The notes under the pieces: model-generated
The model's database searches: none
What the model was told of the DNA's origin: nothing
What the model saw: only the letters and a program-made list of their open reading frames with translations
Part shown: piece by piece, positions 14,996 through 23,175 of the stretch
Numbering within the stretch: position 1 is the stretch's first letter
Layout: every line of letters begins with the position of its first letter
Position numbers and translations under genes: made by a program
Origin: Phycisphaerae bacterium
GTDB lineage: Bacteria > Planctomycetota > Phycisphaerae > UBA1845 > Fen-1342
Direction: 5' to 3'
Assembly: GCA_020058145.1 (NCBI GenBank)
Contig: JAGVEP010000118.1
Coordinates: 1 to 29,976, forward strand
DNA length: 29,976 nucleotides

Positions 14996-16759
14996 CTATC
15001 GGCCCAGTCGTCCCCGCACCCACTCCAGCACGCCCTCTTTCTTGACGCGGATTTGCTGGAGCGTATCGCGGTCACGGATCGTCACGGTGCCGTCTTTCAG
15101 CGTGTCGCCGTCGACGGTGACGCAAAACGGCGTGCCGACCTCGTCCTGGCGGCGATAACGCCGGCCGATCGCGCCCTTCGTATCGAAAAACGCGGTCATG
15201 TACTTCTTGAGGTCTTTGTACAGGGCCGCGGCGATGTCGGGCATGCCCTCTTTGTTGACCAGCGGGAAGACCGCGACCTTGGTCGGCGCGAGCTTGGGGT
15301 GGAACTTCATGACGACCCGCGTCTGCATGACGCCCTTCTCGTCGGGGGCCTGGTCCTCCGTGTACGCCTCGCAGAGGAAGGCCAGCGTCGCACGGTCGGC
15401 ACCCGCGGACGGCTCGATGACGGTTGGCAGGAAGCGGTACGGCTCGGCGGTCTTGGCGGCCCGTTCCTTTTCCTTGTCGCCGCCGAAGTTGGCCTTGTCG
15501 CGTTCCCAGGCCTCGTCGTCGAAATACGTGAGGTCCTTGCCGCTGAACTTGGCGTGCTGCGTCAGGTCGAAGTTGCCGCGGTGGGCGACGCCTTCGAGCT
15601 CCTGGTGCTCATCGGAGAACGGGAAGAGGTACTCGATGTCGGCGCAGGCGTTCGAGTAGTGGGCCAACTCCTTGTCGGTCTGATCCCGGAGCTTGAGTTT
15701 CTCACTCTTGAGCCCGAGATTGACATACCAGTCGTAGCGCACCTTCCGCCAGAACTCGTACCACTGCATCGAGTCGCGTTCGTGGCAGAAGAACTCGATT
15801 TCCATCTGCTCGAACTCGCGCGAGCGGAAGGTGTAGTTGCGCGGATTGACCTCGTTGCGGAACGCCTTACCGGCCTGGGCGATGCCGAATGGGACTTTTA
15901 CGCGCGTCGTATCGAGCACGTTCTTGAAATTGACGAAGATGCCCTGGGCGGTTTCGGGACGCAGGTAGACTTTGCTTGCGTCATCGCGCAGCGCGCCCGT
16001 ATGGCTCTCGAACATCAAGTTAAACTGGCGTGGCTCGGTAAGACTATCCGGCGAGCCGCAACGCGGACATGGTCGCGCCGGATGCGTGTCCGCGAGGCAG
16101 GGCAATACGAATACGGCGTAGGCGATACCTGACTTCATCGACTCGACGGACAGTGAGGCGAGCGTGACACCTTCATTAGCTGCCTTCGTAATTTCGCCTT
16201 CCGGCAGCTTTGTGACGCGCGCCTTCTTCAGATCCTCGATGTTCGCCTTTCTTGCTGCAGCACCGATCGCATCGCCCGCGAGCTCTCTCGCCTCTTCGAT
16301 GGAATCAGCTTCGATCGCCGTCTCGAGCGCGAACTTCGGGCGGATATTCTCCGCGTCGCGTGACGCTTCGCGCAAGCGTGTCATGGCTTCCGCAGAGAGC
16401 GCCCGAACAAAGAACACCTTGTCGGCCCGGAACAGCCCCTTGCAGCCTTCCGTCCTGCAAGACACCATTGGGTCCGCAAACCCCGTCGCGTGCCCGCTCG
16501 CCTCCCACACCTTCGGGTTCATGATGATCGAGCAGTCCACGCCGACCATCTCGATCTCGTGGCCGTCCGGCCCGGGCGGCGGGTTGGTGACCATGTCGTG
16601 CCACCACTGGTTCTTGATGTTCCGCTTCAACTCCACCCCCAGCGGGCCATAGTCCCAGAACCCGCCGATGCCGCCGTAAATCTCGCTCGACTGGTAGATG
16701 AACCCCCGGCGTTTGCAGAGGGCGGTGAGCTTGTCCATGAAGGCTGTGTCAGCGGGCAT
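14996..16759 (-). CDS. glyS: Glycyl-tRNA synthetase (alpha2 class II type)
   Basis: This 587-residue enzyme charges tRNA-Gly. It is the single-chain class II type found in eukaryotes, archaea and some bacteria. Family marks are QSSEIYGGIGGFWDYGPLG at the N-terminus, motif 2 FRNEVNPRNYTFRSREFEQME, motif 3 region EPSAGADRATLAFL and the C-terminal anticodon-binding domain (about the last 110 residues). It is longer than the usual ~460-510 residues because of an extended stretch between FRADKVF and CPRCG (16085-16414), which also uses more A/T-ending codons than the rest. ATG at 16759 is favoured because GGAG lies 9 nt upstream; ATG at 16774 is possible. It is 62 bp downstream of hicB on the same strand, so co-transcription is likely. 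A decayed 5' copy of this gene lies at 17230-17406. Confidence 0.95.
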   Translation of the reverse strand: MPADTAFMDKLTALCKRRGFIYQSSEIYGGIGGFWDYGPLGVELKRNIKNQWWHDMVTNPPPGPDGHEIEMVGVDCSIIMNPKVWEASGHATGFADPMVSCRTEGCKGLFRADKVFFVRALSAEAMTRLREASRDAENIRPKFALETAIEADSIEEARELAGDAIGAAARKANIEDLKKARVTKLPEGEITKAANEGVTLASLSVESMKSGIAYAVFVLPCLADTHPARPCPRCGSPDSLTEPRQFNLMFESHTGALRDDASKVYLRPETAQGIFVNFKNVLDTTRVKVPFGIAQAGKAFRNEVNPRNYTFRSREFEQMEIEFFCHERDSMQWYEFWRKVRYDWYVNLGLKSEKLKLRDQTDKELAHYSNACADIEYLFPFSDEHQELEGVAHRGNFDLTQHAKFSGKDLTYFDDEAWERDKANFGGDKEKERAAKTAEPYRFLPTVIEPSAGADRATLAFLCEAYTEDQAPDEKGVMQTRVVMKFHPKLAPTKVAVFPLVNKEGMPDIAAALYKDLKKYMTAFFDTKGAIGRRYRRQDEVGTPFCVTVDGDTLKDGTVTIRDRDTLQQIRVKKEGVLEWVRGRLGR

Positions 16760-16821
16760 AAGCTTGGTCTCCATACCTTAAGTCGGTCCCCGGGGGGTCA
16801 TTTCGGCGAAGCCGGAACGAC

Positions 16822-17034
16822 TCACGCTGCATGAACCGTGTGCGTTCTGGTTGCGGGCAGCGGAACCGGCTCACCGTGGTTACGAAGCGATTCGATGTGC
16901 AAGTGGACGGCTTCGTCGATCAGTCGGCGGACTTCATCCAGGCTGTCTCCGCACGTGACACAACCCGGCAAGTCCGGGACGTAGGCCGAGAAGCTGCCGT
17001 CCGCGGCCTGTTCGATTACCGTCACGTATTCCAT
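16822..17034 (-). CDS. hicB: HicB-family antitoxin, short form
   Basis: This 70-residue protein has the compact HicB fold: YVTVIEQAADGSFSAYVPDLPGC, then the loop TCGDSLDEVRRLIDEAV and a helical end. HicB normally binds and inactivates HicA, an mRNA-cleaving toxin. The length is that of the short HicB form without the C-terminal DNA-binding domain found in longer members, so autoregulation by this protein alone is doubtful. ATG at 17034 is 4 nt after the hicA stop. An ORF starting further upstream is in the wrong frame for hicA and should be ignored. The gene appears intact although its toxin partner carries a nonsense codon. glyS follows on the same strand. Confidence 0.85.
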   Translation of the reverse strand: MEYVTVIEQAADGSFSAYVPDLPGCVTCGDSLDEVRRLIDEAVHLHIESLRNHGEPVPLPATRTHTVHAA

Positions 17035-17038
17035 GCGC

Positions 17039-17236
17039 TCATCCTTGCTTGAGTTGGGCCTGTTTGAGAACGCTGTTGAGCGTCCCCGGCGGCACCTCTT
17101 TCGACATTTTACCTCCACCAGGGACCGTGACGGTACCCGGCTTCGTCGGGTGGCGGTACTGCATGTGACTACCGGAAACGCGCTCCAAGAACTAGCCGTT
17201 CTCTTCCAGAATTCTAACGAGTTTACGGTAGGTCAC
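17039..17236 (-). pseudogene. hicA: HicA toxin gene with in-frame amber codon
   Basis: Read from GTG at 17236, the frame gives VTYRKLVRILEENG, then TAG, then FLERVSGSHMQYRHPTKPG, the VTVPGGGK segment and a C-terminal VPPGTLNSVLKQAQ. That is a complete 65-residue HicA, a double-stranded-RNA-binding-like mRNA interferase, including the catalytic GSH histidine (position 24). The single TAG (17192-17194) replaces the Trp expected in the NGW motif; a TGG-to-TAG change explains it. Otherwise the gene is undamaged. Many neighbouring genes end with TAG, so the codon is read as stop. A restart at the internal ATG (17169) would lose the histidine region. The start lies at the junction with the glyS remnant, whose GGGAGGCGAG serves as its likely ribosome site. 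Confidence 0.8.
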
Positions 17237-17406
17237 CTGCACTCGCCTCCCAAACGTCCGGGTTTACGATGACCGACCACTCAAGCCCGTGGGCCATGAT
17301 GCCAGAATCCGCCGATGCCGCCGTAGATTTCGCTGGACTGGTAGATGGACCCGCGGCGTTTGCAGAGGGCGGTGAGCTTGTCCATGAAGACAGTGTCGGC
17401 CGGCAT
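17230..17406 (-). pseudogene. Truncated 5' copy of glyS
   Basis: The minus strand from ATG at 17406 gives MPADTVFMDKLTALCKRRGS, then IYQSSEIYGGIGGFWHHGPRA and TGA (17281-17283). This is nearly the N-terminus of the intact glyS. In another frame GLEWSVIVNPDVWEAS follows, matching GVDCSIIMNPKVWEAS of the intact protein. The remnant thus covers about codons 1-40 and 73-90 with an internal deletion of about 100 bases that shifts the frame. By eye about nine of ten bases match the intact gene over the first 105. The start codon and an AAAGGA ribosome site are preserved, so a 41-residue peptide could still be made. Homology ends at about 17230, exactly where hicA starts. Confidence 0.85.
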
Positions 17407-18237
17407 AGAAGTCCTTTCGGCTGGCGTCGCTCAAAAACCGACTCCGACCCAGCCGGGGGTGACGGCGACGCATGATAGTACGGCCAAACGGGCGCGCAAA
17501 GCACCACCCGCGGCGGCCGGCAGGCGACGACCTGATCCTCAGCACCATGTTTCATACCGGTCCCAACGCGCAAAAAGTGCATGAGGTTTTCACCTGACGC
17601 GGGTTGGGTTTTGGCCGCCTCGGCGTGGCCGGAAAGCCGTGTTGGAACAAGCTGGCGATAGTCGGGGAGGACCGTGTTGAATGGACGCCTCATATCGTGG
17701 ACCTGCCTATCCATGTGTACGCTAAGCGCAGAGCCCAACTCGGGGCGATAAAAGTAGATGGGGAGACCAGGAGCCGGCCGTCGGCCCGGGCGCGATCAAG
17801 GAGCTCAAAGTTGAGGAGCAGTTCGATGGACTCGATGGGCCTTTTTGAACTGGGCGATCTCATCCCGGTTGGCGTCGTGCATCCCCGGGGTAGTCAGGGA
17901 CTCGCGCACGGTCCCAAGTCTCGTGGTCCGGCTGGTTGTGCGCGCCGGTCCGTGGACTGCCGAGCCTGTGCGGGGACAAGGCGGGGTCGCGACCTGCTCG
18001 CGATTCGACGGCAGGTCCTCGTGGGCACGTACATGACCGACGACAAACTGGAAATCGTCGTCGCCCGGCTCGTCGAAGTATTTGCGGACGGTCCTCGCCG
18101 GACGGCAGCCGGCGCGTAAGAGAGACAGGCCATTCTTCGGCCAGGGAGGGGCGGTAGAAGCGCAACCAGGGGGTGCTCCCCGCGGGGTGGAAACCGACGC
18201 CGGTGTATTGCGCGCCACGCCGAGTCAGGGCACCTTT
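17407..18237. other. Gene-poor region upstream of the glyS remnant
   Basis: About 830 bp without a gene I recognise. It presumably contains the ancestral promoter of glyS, near 17410-17500. The best plus-strand candidate is an open frame from ATG at 17826 to 18119 (97 codons) with GAGGAG 7 nt upstream; the translation has no known motif and is rich in Arg and Gly. On the minus strand, pieces such as KYFDEPGDDDFQFVVGHVRAHEDLP (18080-18005 area) look protein-like but are interrupted. The stretch may hold one or more decayed genes. Confidence 0.4.
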
Positions 18238-19260
18238 TCAACTGTCCGGTTCCAAGTCCGACAGCCGCGCCAAGTCCTGCACGCAGTACCGGTCGGTCAT
18301 GCCAGCGACGTAATCGGTCACGACGCGGTGGGCGGGGTCCGTGCGCAGGCGCGTGTGGAAGCGCTCCGGGAGTTGGTTGGGGTGGGCGCAGTAGGCATCG
18401 AACAAGGCGGCGAGGATTCGCCGGGCGTGGTCGTCAGCGCGCACCAGCGGCTCACTACGATACACCTTGGTCAGCAGAAGTTGCTCCAGCTCTGCAAGCT
18501 GTGCTTCGACTTCCGGGGAAAGTGTGGCTATGGGAGCGTGGCGCGCCGCGTCTTCGAGCACGCGCCGCTGGATGCGGTCGATCGCCGGCCGCAGATAACC
18601 GCGCCACGCGTTCGGCCCGCGCGGGGGCGGATCGGTGTAGGCCGCGCGCCACAGTGACGCCTGCGCGAGCTGCTCGACGGTGAGCAGATTCGCGTAGAGC
18701 GCATCCTGAAGATCGTGCAGGGCGTAGGTGAGGCGGTCGGCGAGGTCCACAACGCGACTTTCGGGCGGCGGTTCTGCTCGACGCAGAGGATGGGCGCCGG
18801 CCTGGTCGAAGGGCGTGGCGTGGTGGGCCAGGCACGTCCGCACAGCAAGCGTCAGGTTCAGCCCGCGAAAATCGGGGTAGGGGTGCTCTAGTTCCTCGAC
18901 GATGCGCAGCGTATGGCGGTTGTGCTCGAACCCGCCGGTTTCGTGCAGGCACTCGTTGAGAGCTTTTTCGCCGGCGTGGCCGAACGGCGGGTGTCCGAGG
19001 TCATGGGCAAGCGCGACAACCTCCGCCAGGTCGGCGTTGAGTCCAAGCAAACCCGCCAGGCAGCGCGCCTGATGCGCAACCTCGAGCGTGTGCGTGAGGC
19101 GGGTCCGAAAATGATCGCTCTCGGGGGCAACAAAGACCTGCGTCTTGTGTTGCAGGCGGCGAAACGCCGCCGATTGCACGATCCGCTGCCGGTCGAGCGC
19201 CAGCGGCGGCAGCAGGTCACTAAGCGGGTCAGGGTGGTCGCGGGTGAGGTCGTGGCTCAT
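18238..19260 (-). CDS. dgt: Deoxyguanosinetriphosphate triphosphohydrolase-like HD protein
   Basis: This 340-residue HD-domain phosphohydrolase belongs to the Dgt-like dNTPase family, which cleaves dNTPs to deoxynucleosides and triphosphate and so tunes dNTP pools. Metal ligands fit the family pattern: His57 in RLTHTLEV, His86-Asp87 in ALAHDLGHPPFGHAGE, and Asp in VVDLADRLTYALHD. The start region AAFRRLQHKTQVF and the spacing DHFRTRLTH are typical. It is shorter than E. coli Dgt and fits the shorter bacterial dGTPase-like group. ATG at 19260 is chosen over a TTG at 19269; GGA lies about 10 nt upstream. It is divergent from the dockerin-tailed protein gene over about 290 bp. Confidence 0.92.
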   Translation of the reverse strand: MSHDLTRDHPDPLSDLLPPLALDRQRIVQSAAFRRLQHKTQVFVAPESDHFRTRLTHTLEVAHQARCLAGLLGLNADLAEVVALAHDLGHPPFGHAGEKALNECLHETGGFEHNRHTLRIVEELEHPYPDFRGLNLTLAVRTCLAHHATPFDQAGAHPLRRAEPPPESRVVDLADRLTYALHDLQDALYANLLTVEQLAQASLWRAAYTDPPPRGPNAWRGYLRPAIDRIQRRVLEDAARHAPIATLSPEVEAQLAELEQLLLTKVYRSEPLVRADDHARRILAALFDAYCAHPNQLPERFHTRLRTDPAHRVVTDYVAGMTDRYCVQDLARLSDLEPDS

Positions 19261-19548
19261 GGTGCGCAATCCGGGGGCCTAAACGCGGTCGCGACAGTGG
19301 CTGCCATCGACGGGAGAATAGGGTGGACCTTCGATTCAGTCAAGGTAGATACGGCAAATGTTAGGGTGTCTGTCCGCGGCGACTGGGTCCCTGGGGAAGA
19401 TGCGGGTGGAAAATTCGGGGCTTGAAGGATAGTATATGAGAATAACACGTTCAGTTGCCTGTGTTGACCGAAGTAGTGGTAAGCGCGCGTGTCGAGCGAG
19501 CAAACTGTGCCCCGCTCGCTGCTGTTCCTCAAGTCAGGAGAATCAAAG
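19261..19548. promoter_or_regulatory. Divergent intergenic region
   Basis: These 288 bp separate dgt from the secreted-protein gene. An unusually AT-rich patch (about 19424-19450, containing AGTATATGAGAATAAC) stands out against the GC-rich background and is the best place for promoter elements of the rightward gene. TTGAAG lies just before it, but the spacing to a clear -10 is not standard, so no exact promoter is called. Confidence 0.3.
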
Positions 19549-21801
19549 GTGAAGCGAGAATGCGCTGAGAACGTCGTGACTGGACAAGCGGAGGGAGCCC
19601 GGCGGCTCGTCGGTTGGGTCGGCGTGCTAGCTGGCTGTCTGGCTTGGGGATTGCTGGCTGCGGCACCGGCCGTGGCGCAACTAGTCGACGAATTCGCCGA
19701 CACGGTGGGGGAGCCGGTGGTTGGCGAGCAGGGAATCACCGAGACCGTGGCTGAGATCGAAGCGCGCGAGGCCGCGCTGGGAAGGTACGTGGGCCCTCCG
19801 GTCGTCTGGCCGGACATGGAGGCTGAGGGGCCTGATCGGTCGTACCTGCCGCAGAATCCGCTTTCGCCCGACGTGGCGCAGTGGCCGCCACTCGAGCCGG
19901 GCGCGCTGCATTCCGGCGCGAGTCGACCCGGCGAAGCTCCGTTTCTGCCGCAGACCGTCGGGACGAGCTTTCTGGGCGTTCAAGCGTCGGAATCGGGCTA
20001 CTATCCGCCGGACACGCAGGGCGCGGTCGGGCCGACGCAGATCGGCATCGTCGTCAACGGCAAAGTGAAGTGGTGGAACAAGCAGGGCACCCAGACGGTC
20101 CTGAATACGGGGCTGAACAACTTCTTCAACACGGTACGCGACGCCTACGACACGGGCGACCCGCGCGTACGCTTCGATCGCACCAGCAACCGTTGGTTTG
20201 TCAGCGCAATAAATATTCCGCCCAACTACATCGACAACCGCGTCTTGCTGGCGGTGAGCAGCGGGCCCACGATCAGCAACGCGGCCAGCTTCACGTTTTT
20301 CTACTTCGTGTTCAGCCAGGGCGGCGGCTCGCAGGACGTTGGTTGTTTCGCCGACTACCCGACGCTCGGCGTGGACGCCAACGCCGCCTACGTCGGCGTG
20401 AACGTGTTTAACGGCAGCCTCACGCAGTTCCTGGGCACCACCGGCTTCGTCGTCCGCAAGAGCTCGCTCACCGGCGGCGGCCCCATCGTCTACACCGCCT
20501 TCCGCCGCATCGTCAACGGTGGCTCGAACGGTCCCTACTCGCCGGGCGGCCCGGACAACGCTGATCCGGACGCGACCGAGGGCTATTTTGTCGGGATCGA
20601 CAGCGCGACGTTCGGCCGCGTGACGTTGCGGCGTGTCGCGGATCCGGGCGGTACGCCGACGATCTCCGGCAACCTCTTTGTGACGGTGCCGACGACGACC
20701 AATGCGTATGCCCCACCGTGTCTGGGCAGCTCGATACCACTGAGCCCGGTCGACGACCGTCATTTCAACTCGATGATCCACCTGAACCGCATGACGGGGC
20801 AACGAACGCTCTGGCTGGCGCATCACTTTCAGGTCAACGCGAGCGGGCAGGCCAGCGGCAGCGGTGGTCGCGACGGCGCCCGCTGGTACGAGCTCCAGAA
20901 CCTGACCACGACGCCGGTGCTCCGGCAAGCCGGCACGCTCTTCAGCAGCGCGACGAGCAATCCGGCCAGCTACATTTTCCCCGGCGTCGCGATGTCGGGA
21001 CAGGGACACATGGCGATCGGCACCACGGTCTGCGGCGCGGCCCAGCGCGCAGAAATCGCCGTTGCCGGCCGCTTCAACAGCGATCCGAACGGCAGCACGC
21101 AGGCTGCGACGGTGGCGCAGACCAGTTCGTCGAACTACAACGCTGGGCAGCAAGGCAGCACGTATCGCTGGGGCGATTACTCCTTCAGCGGCGTCGACCC
21201 AGCCGACGACATGACCATCTGGACCGCCCAGGAATATTGCAATTCGACCAATTCCTGGGGCGTTCGCATCATCCAACTCAAGGCGCCGCTGCCGGCTACA
21301 CCCGCGAGCTGCGTTCCGGCGACGGTGTCTCAGGGCGCTGCCAATGTCGACGTCGTCGTCACGGGCACGATTTCAAACGGGTCCGGGTTCTATGACACCG
21401 ACGCCAGCTACACCAATCGCATGACCGCGAGCGTCAGCGGCACGGGCGTGACGGTTAACAGCCTGGCGTGGACCAGCCCGACGGAATTCACGCTGAACGT
21501 CTCGGTGGCCGCCGACGCCGCCACGACGGCCCGCGACATCACCGTCGTCAATCCGGACAACCAGAATGCCACGTCTACGGGCGGCATTCTCACCATCGCG
21601 GCGGCGCAGCAGGTGTGTCTGGGCGACTGCAACTGCGACGGATTCGTCAATTTCGACGATATCAACGCGTTTGTCGCGGTCCTCGGCGGTGCGTCGCCCT
21701 GCAGCTTCGCCAACTGCGACGTGAACAGCGACGGTGCGATCAACTTCGACGACATCAACCCGTTCGTGGCTGCGCTGAGTGCAGGTGTGACCTGTCCGTA
21801 G
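19549..21801 (+). CDS. Large secreted protein with dockerin-like C-terminus
   Basis: This 750-residue protein has a long N-terminal region with a signal peptide (hydrophobic core LVGWVGVLAGCLAWGLLAAAP, cleavage near AVAQ). The central ~450 residues are rich in Gly, Ser, Thr and aromatic residues, with blocks such as YYPPDTQGAVGPTQIGIVVNG and RTLWLAHHFQVN that suggest a beta-propeller-like or sheet-rich ectodomain. A TIG/Ig-like domain follows (about 595-690), then two Ca-binding dockerin-like repeats: GDCNCDGFVNFDDINAFV and NCDVNSDGAINFDDINPFV. Such tails mediate protein-protein docking or calcium binding in exported proteins of this phylum. GTG at 19549 is decided by AGGAG 8 nt upstream; the longer frame from 19489 lacks one. 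It is convergent with a glycosyltransferase gene. Confidence 0.85.
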   Translation: MKRECAENVVTGQAEGARRLVGWVGVLAGCLAWGLLAAAPAVAQLVDEFADTVGEPVVGEQGITETVAEIEAREAALGRYVGPPVVWPDMEAEGPDRSYLPQNPLSPDVAQWPPLEPGALHSGASRPGEAPFLPQTVGTSFLGVQASESGYYPPDTQGAVGPTQIGIVVNGKVKWWNKQGTQTVLNTGLNNFFNTVRDAYDTGDPRVRFDRTSNRWFVSAINIPPNYIDNRVLLAVSSGPTISNAASFTFFYFVFSQGGGSQDVGCFADYPTLGVDANAAYVGVNVFNGSLTQFLGTTGFVVRKSSLTGGGPIVYTAFRRIVNGGSNGPYSPGGPDNADPDATEGYFVGIDSATFGRVTLRRVADPGGTPTISGNLFVTVPTTTNAYAPPCLGSSIPLSPVDDRHFNSMIHLNRMTGQRTLWLAHHFQVNASGQASGSGGRDGARWYELQNLTTTPVLRQAGTLFSSATSNPASYIFPGVAMSGQGHMAIGTTVCGAAQRAEIAVAGRFNSDPNGSTQAATVAQTSSSNYNAGQQGSTYRWGDYSFSGVDPADDMTIWTAQEYCNSTNSWGVRIIQLKAPLPATPASCVPATVSQGAANVDVVVTGTISNGSGFYDTDASYTNRMTASVSGTGVTVNSLAWTSPTEFTLNVSVAADAATTARDITVVNPDNQNATSTGGILTIAAAQQVCLGDCNCDGFVNFDDINAFVAVLGGASPCSFANCDVNSDGAINFDDINPFVAALSAGVTCP

Positions 21802-21819
21802 CGGCTCCGATTGCCGTCC

Positions 21820-22941
21820 TTACAACACGCGCTCCAAGACGTCCCGCAGCTCGTGCAGAAAGCGCGCGCGGCTGAATTGCTGCGCGTGGGTATGCAGTTC
21901 CTGCGGATCAAAGGTCAATCGCGCGCAGCGCTGCATGGCATCAATCAGCCCCGCGACCGTCTGCTCCTCGAACCACACGCCGGTCTTGTCCGGCACGACG
22001 GTCTCCGTCGCCCCGCCGACCGCGTAGGCGACGACCGGGCAGCCGTGGGCCAGGGCCTCGACCGGGACAATGCCAAAATCCTCCTGGCCGGGGAAGAGCA
22101 GGGCGGCAGCGTGCGCTAAGTGTGCGTTGATTGCCTCGGCCGACTGCCAGCCGAGTAACTGGACATGCGTATCGCGCGCCGGATCGATCCGCCGCACGTC
22201 GGGCCCGTCGCCGATGACGACGAGGCGGCGGCCGAGCTGACGACAGGCCTCAATCGCCAGGTCCAGGCGCTTGTACGCCACGTGGTAGCCGACGCAGAGG
22301 TAGAAGTCCTCGCGCGCGGCGGCCGGCGGGGCGGCGGGAAGCTCGACCGGCGGATAGACCACCACCGCGTCGCGTCCGTAATGCCGTTTGATCCGCGCCG
22401 CGACGTGCCGTGAGTTCGCGATGAACACGTCCACACGCTGCGCCGCCGCTCGATCCGCCGCCTGTAGCCGCCGGCACAACGGCCCCCACGCCAGGCGCAG
22501 CGCGGCCGGCAGCGTCCGGCGGTACTCGTCCGCCAAGTCCCAGATGTACCGTGCCGGCGAGTGACAGTAGCACACGACCTTGCTGCGCGCGTCCGGCGTC
22601 ATGGCCTTCGCCAGGGCGGCGTCAGAGCACAGCACCAGGTCAACCGGCGGCAGGCGCATCCGGCGGTAGGCCCAGGGGTGCAGCGGCAGCAGCTTCGGAT
22701 AGTGCCGCACCGCACCAGGCAGCCGTTGGAGCACGGAGGTGCAGACCCGGCGGTGCCTCAGCGGTGAACCGACGATGCCGCCCGGATCGTGTACCAGCGT
22801 GTAAATTGGAGCCTCGGGCAGCAGCTCGCCGCAGGCCTCGAGCACCTTCTCCCCGCCCCGCAACCGCACCAGCCAATGGTGGGTGAGGACGGCGGAACAG
22901 GGCAGCGGCCTGACTGGCTTCGGCGTCTCGCTGGCGTCCAT
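21820..22941 (-). CDS. Glycosyltransferase family 4 protein
   Basis: This 373-residue GT-B enzyme probably transfers a sugar from a nucleotide donor in surface polysaccharide or glycolipid synthesis. The N-terminal half has LTHHWLVRLRGGEKVLEACGELLPEAPIYTL-like acceptor-domain segments, and the C-terminal half has VVVYPPVELP, FYLCVGYHVAYKRLDLAIEA, VVIGDGPD and the donor-site block FPGQEDFGIVPVEALAHGCPVVAYAVGGATETV with the ExFGxxxxE motif. ATG at 22941 (MDASETPKP) has GGAG 6 nt upstream; an earlier in-frame start lacks one. No other polysaccharide gene is adjacent, so the product is unknown. It ends 18 bp from the convergent secreted-protein gene and starts opposite the lipoprotein gene. Confidence 0.92.
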   Translation of the reverse strand: MDASETPKPVRPLPCSAVLTHHWLVRLRGGEKVLEACGELLPEAPIYTLVHDPGGIVGSPLRHRRVCTSVLQRLPGAVRHYPKLLPLHPWAYRRMRLPPVDLVLCSDAALAKAMTPDARSKVVCYCHSPARYIWDLADEYRRTLPAALRLAWGPLCRRLQAADRAAAQRVDVFIANSRHVAARIKRHYGRDAVVVYPPVELPAAPPAAAREDFYLCVGYHVAYKRLDLAIEACRQLGRRLVVIGDGPDVRRIDPARDTHVQLLGWQSAEAINAHLAHAAALLFPGQEDFGIVPVEALAHGCPVVAYAVGGATETVVPDKTGVWFEEQTVAGLIDAMQRCARLTFDPQELHTHAQQFSRARFLHELRDVLERVL

Positions 22942-23046
22942 CTTGGCTCCACGGGCGCGCATTGGCCGGCGCGCCCGGTCGGCGTACACTGCCGGGGGAC
23001 ATTGTAGTGACTAGTGTACGGCCTCAGAATTGCCGCTACGTATCCT

Positions 23047-23121
23047 ATCCGAGCCGTGAGCGCGAGCTCGCGGTCGCTCGCCCGCAGACCGGCACCGCTC
23101 GCTCGCGCGAGCGGCTCGGAT
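23047..23121. repeat. Inverted repeat between divergent genes, family I
   Basis: Arms at 23047-23067 and 23101-23121 match in 18 of 21 positions (outer ATCCGAGCCG, inner GCGCGAGC) around a 33-nt loop. The element lies in the gap between the glycosyltransferase and lipoprotein start codons and could affect either promoter or leader. Confidence 0.65.
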
Positions 23122-23175
23122 AAGGCGCCTGTTTTGCGAGGCAGCACGCGGGCGAGACCAAGCGAGAGGCCTTTT

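Noticed and set aside
16775..16821. T-box or other leader before glyS
   Set aside because: Only 47-62 nt separate hicB from glyS, far too short for a T-box, and no terminator/antiterminator pair is visible.
16822..17118. Longer hicB starting at 17118
   Set aside because: The added N-terminus is hicA sequence read in the wrong frame; ATG at 17034 gives the normal HicB start.
19681..21276. 531-codon minus-strand open frame
   Set aside because: It is antisense to the signal-peptide and dockerin-tailed gene; composition is Arg/Ala-rich with no motif.
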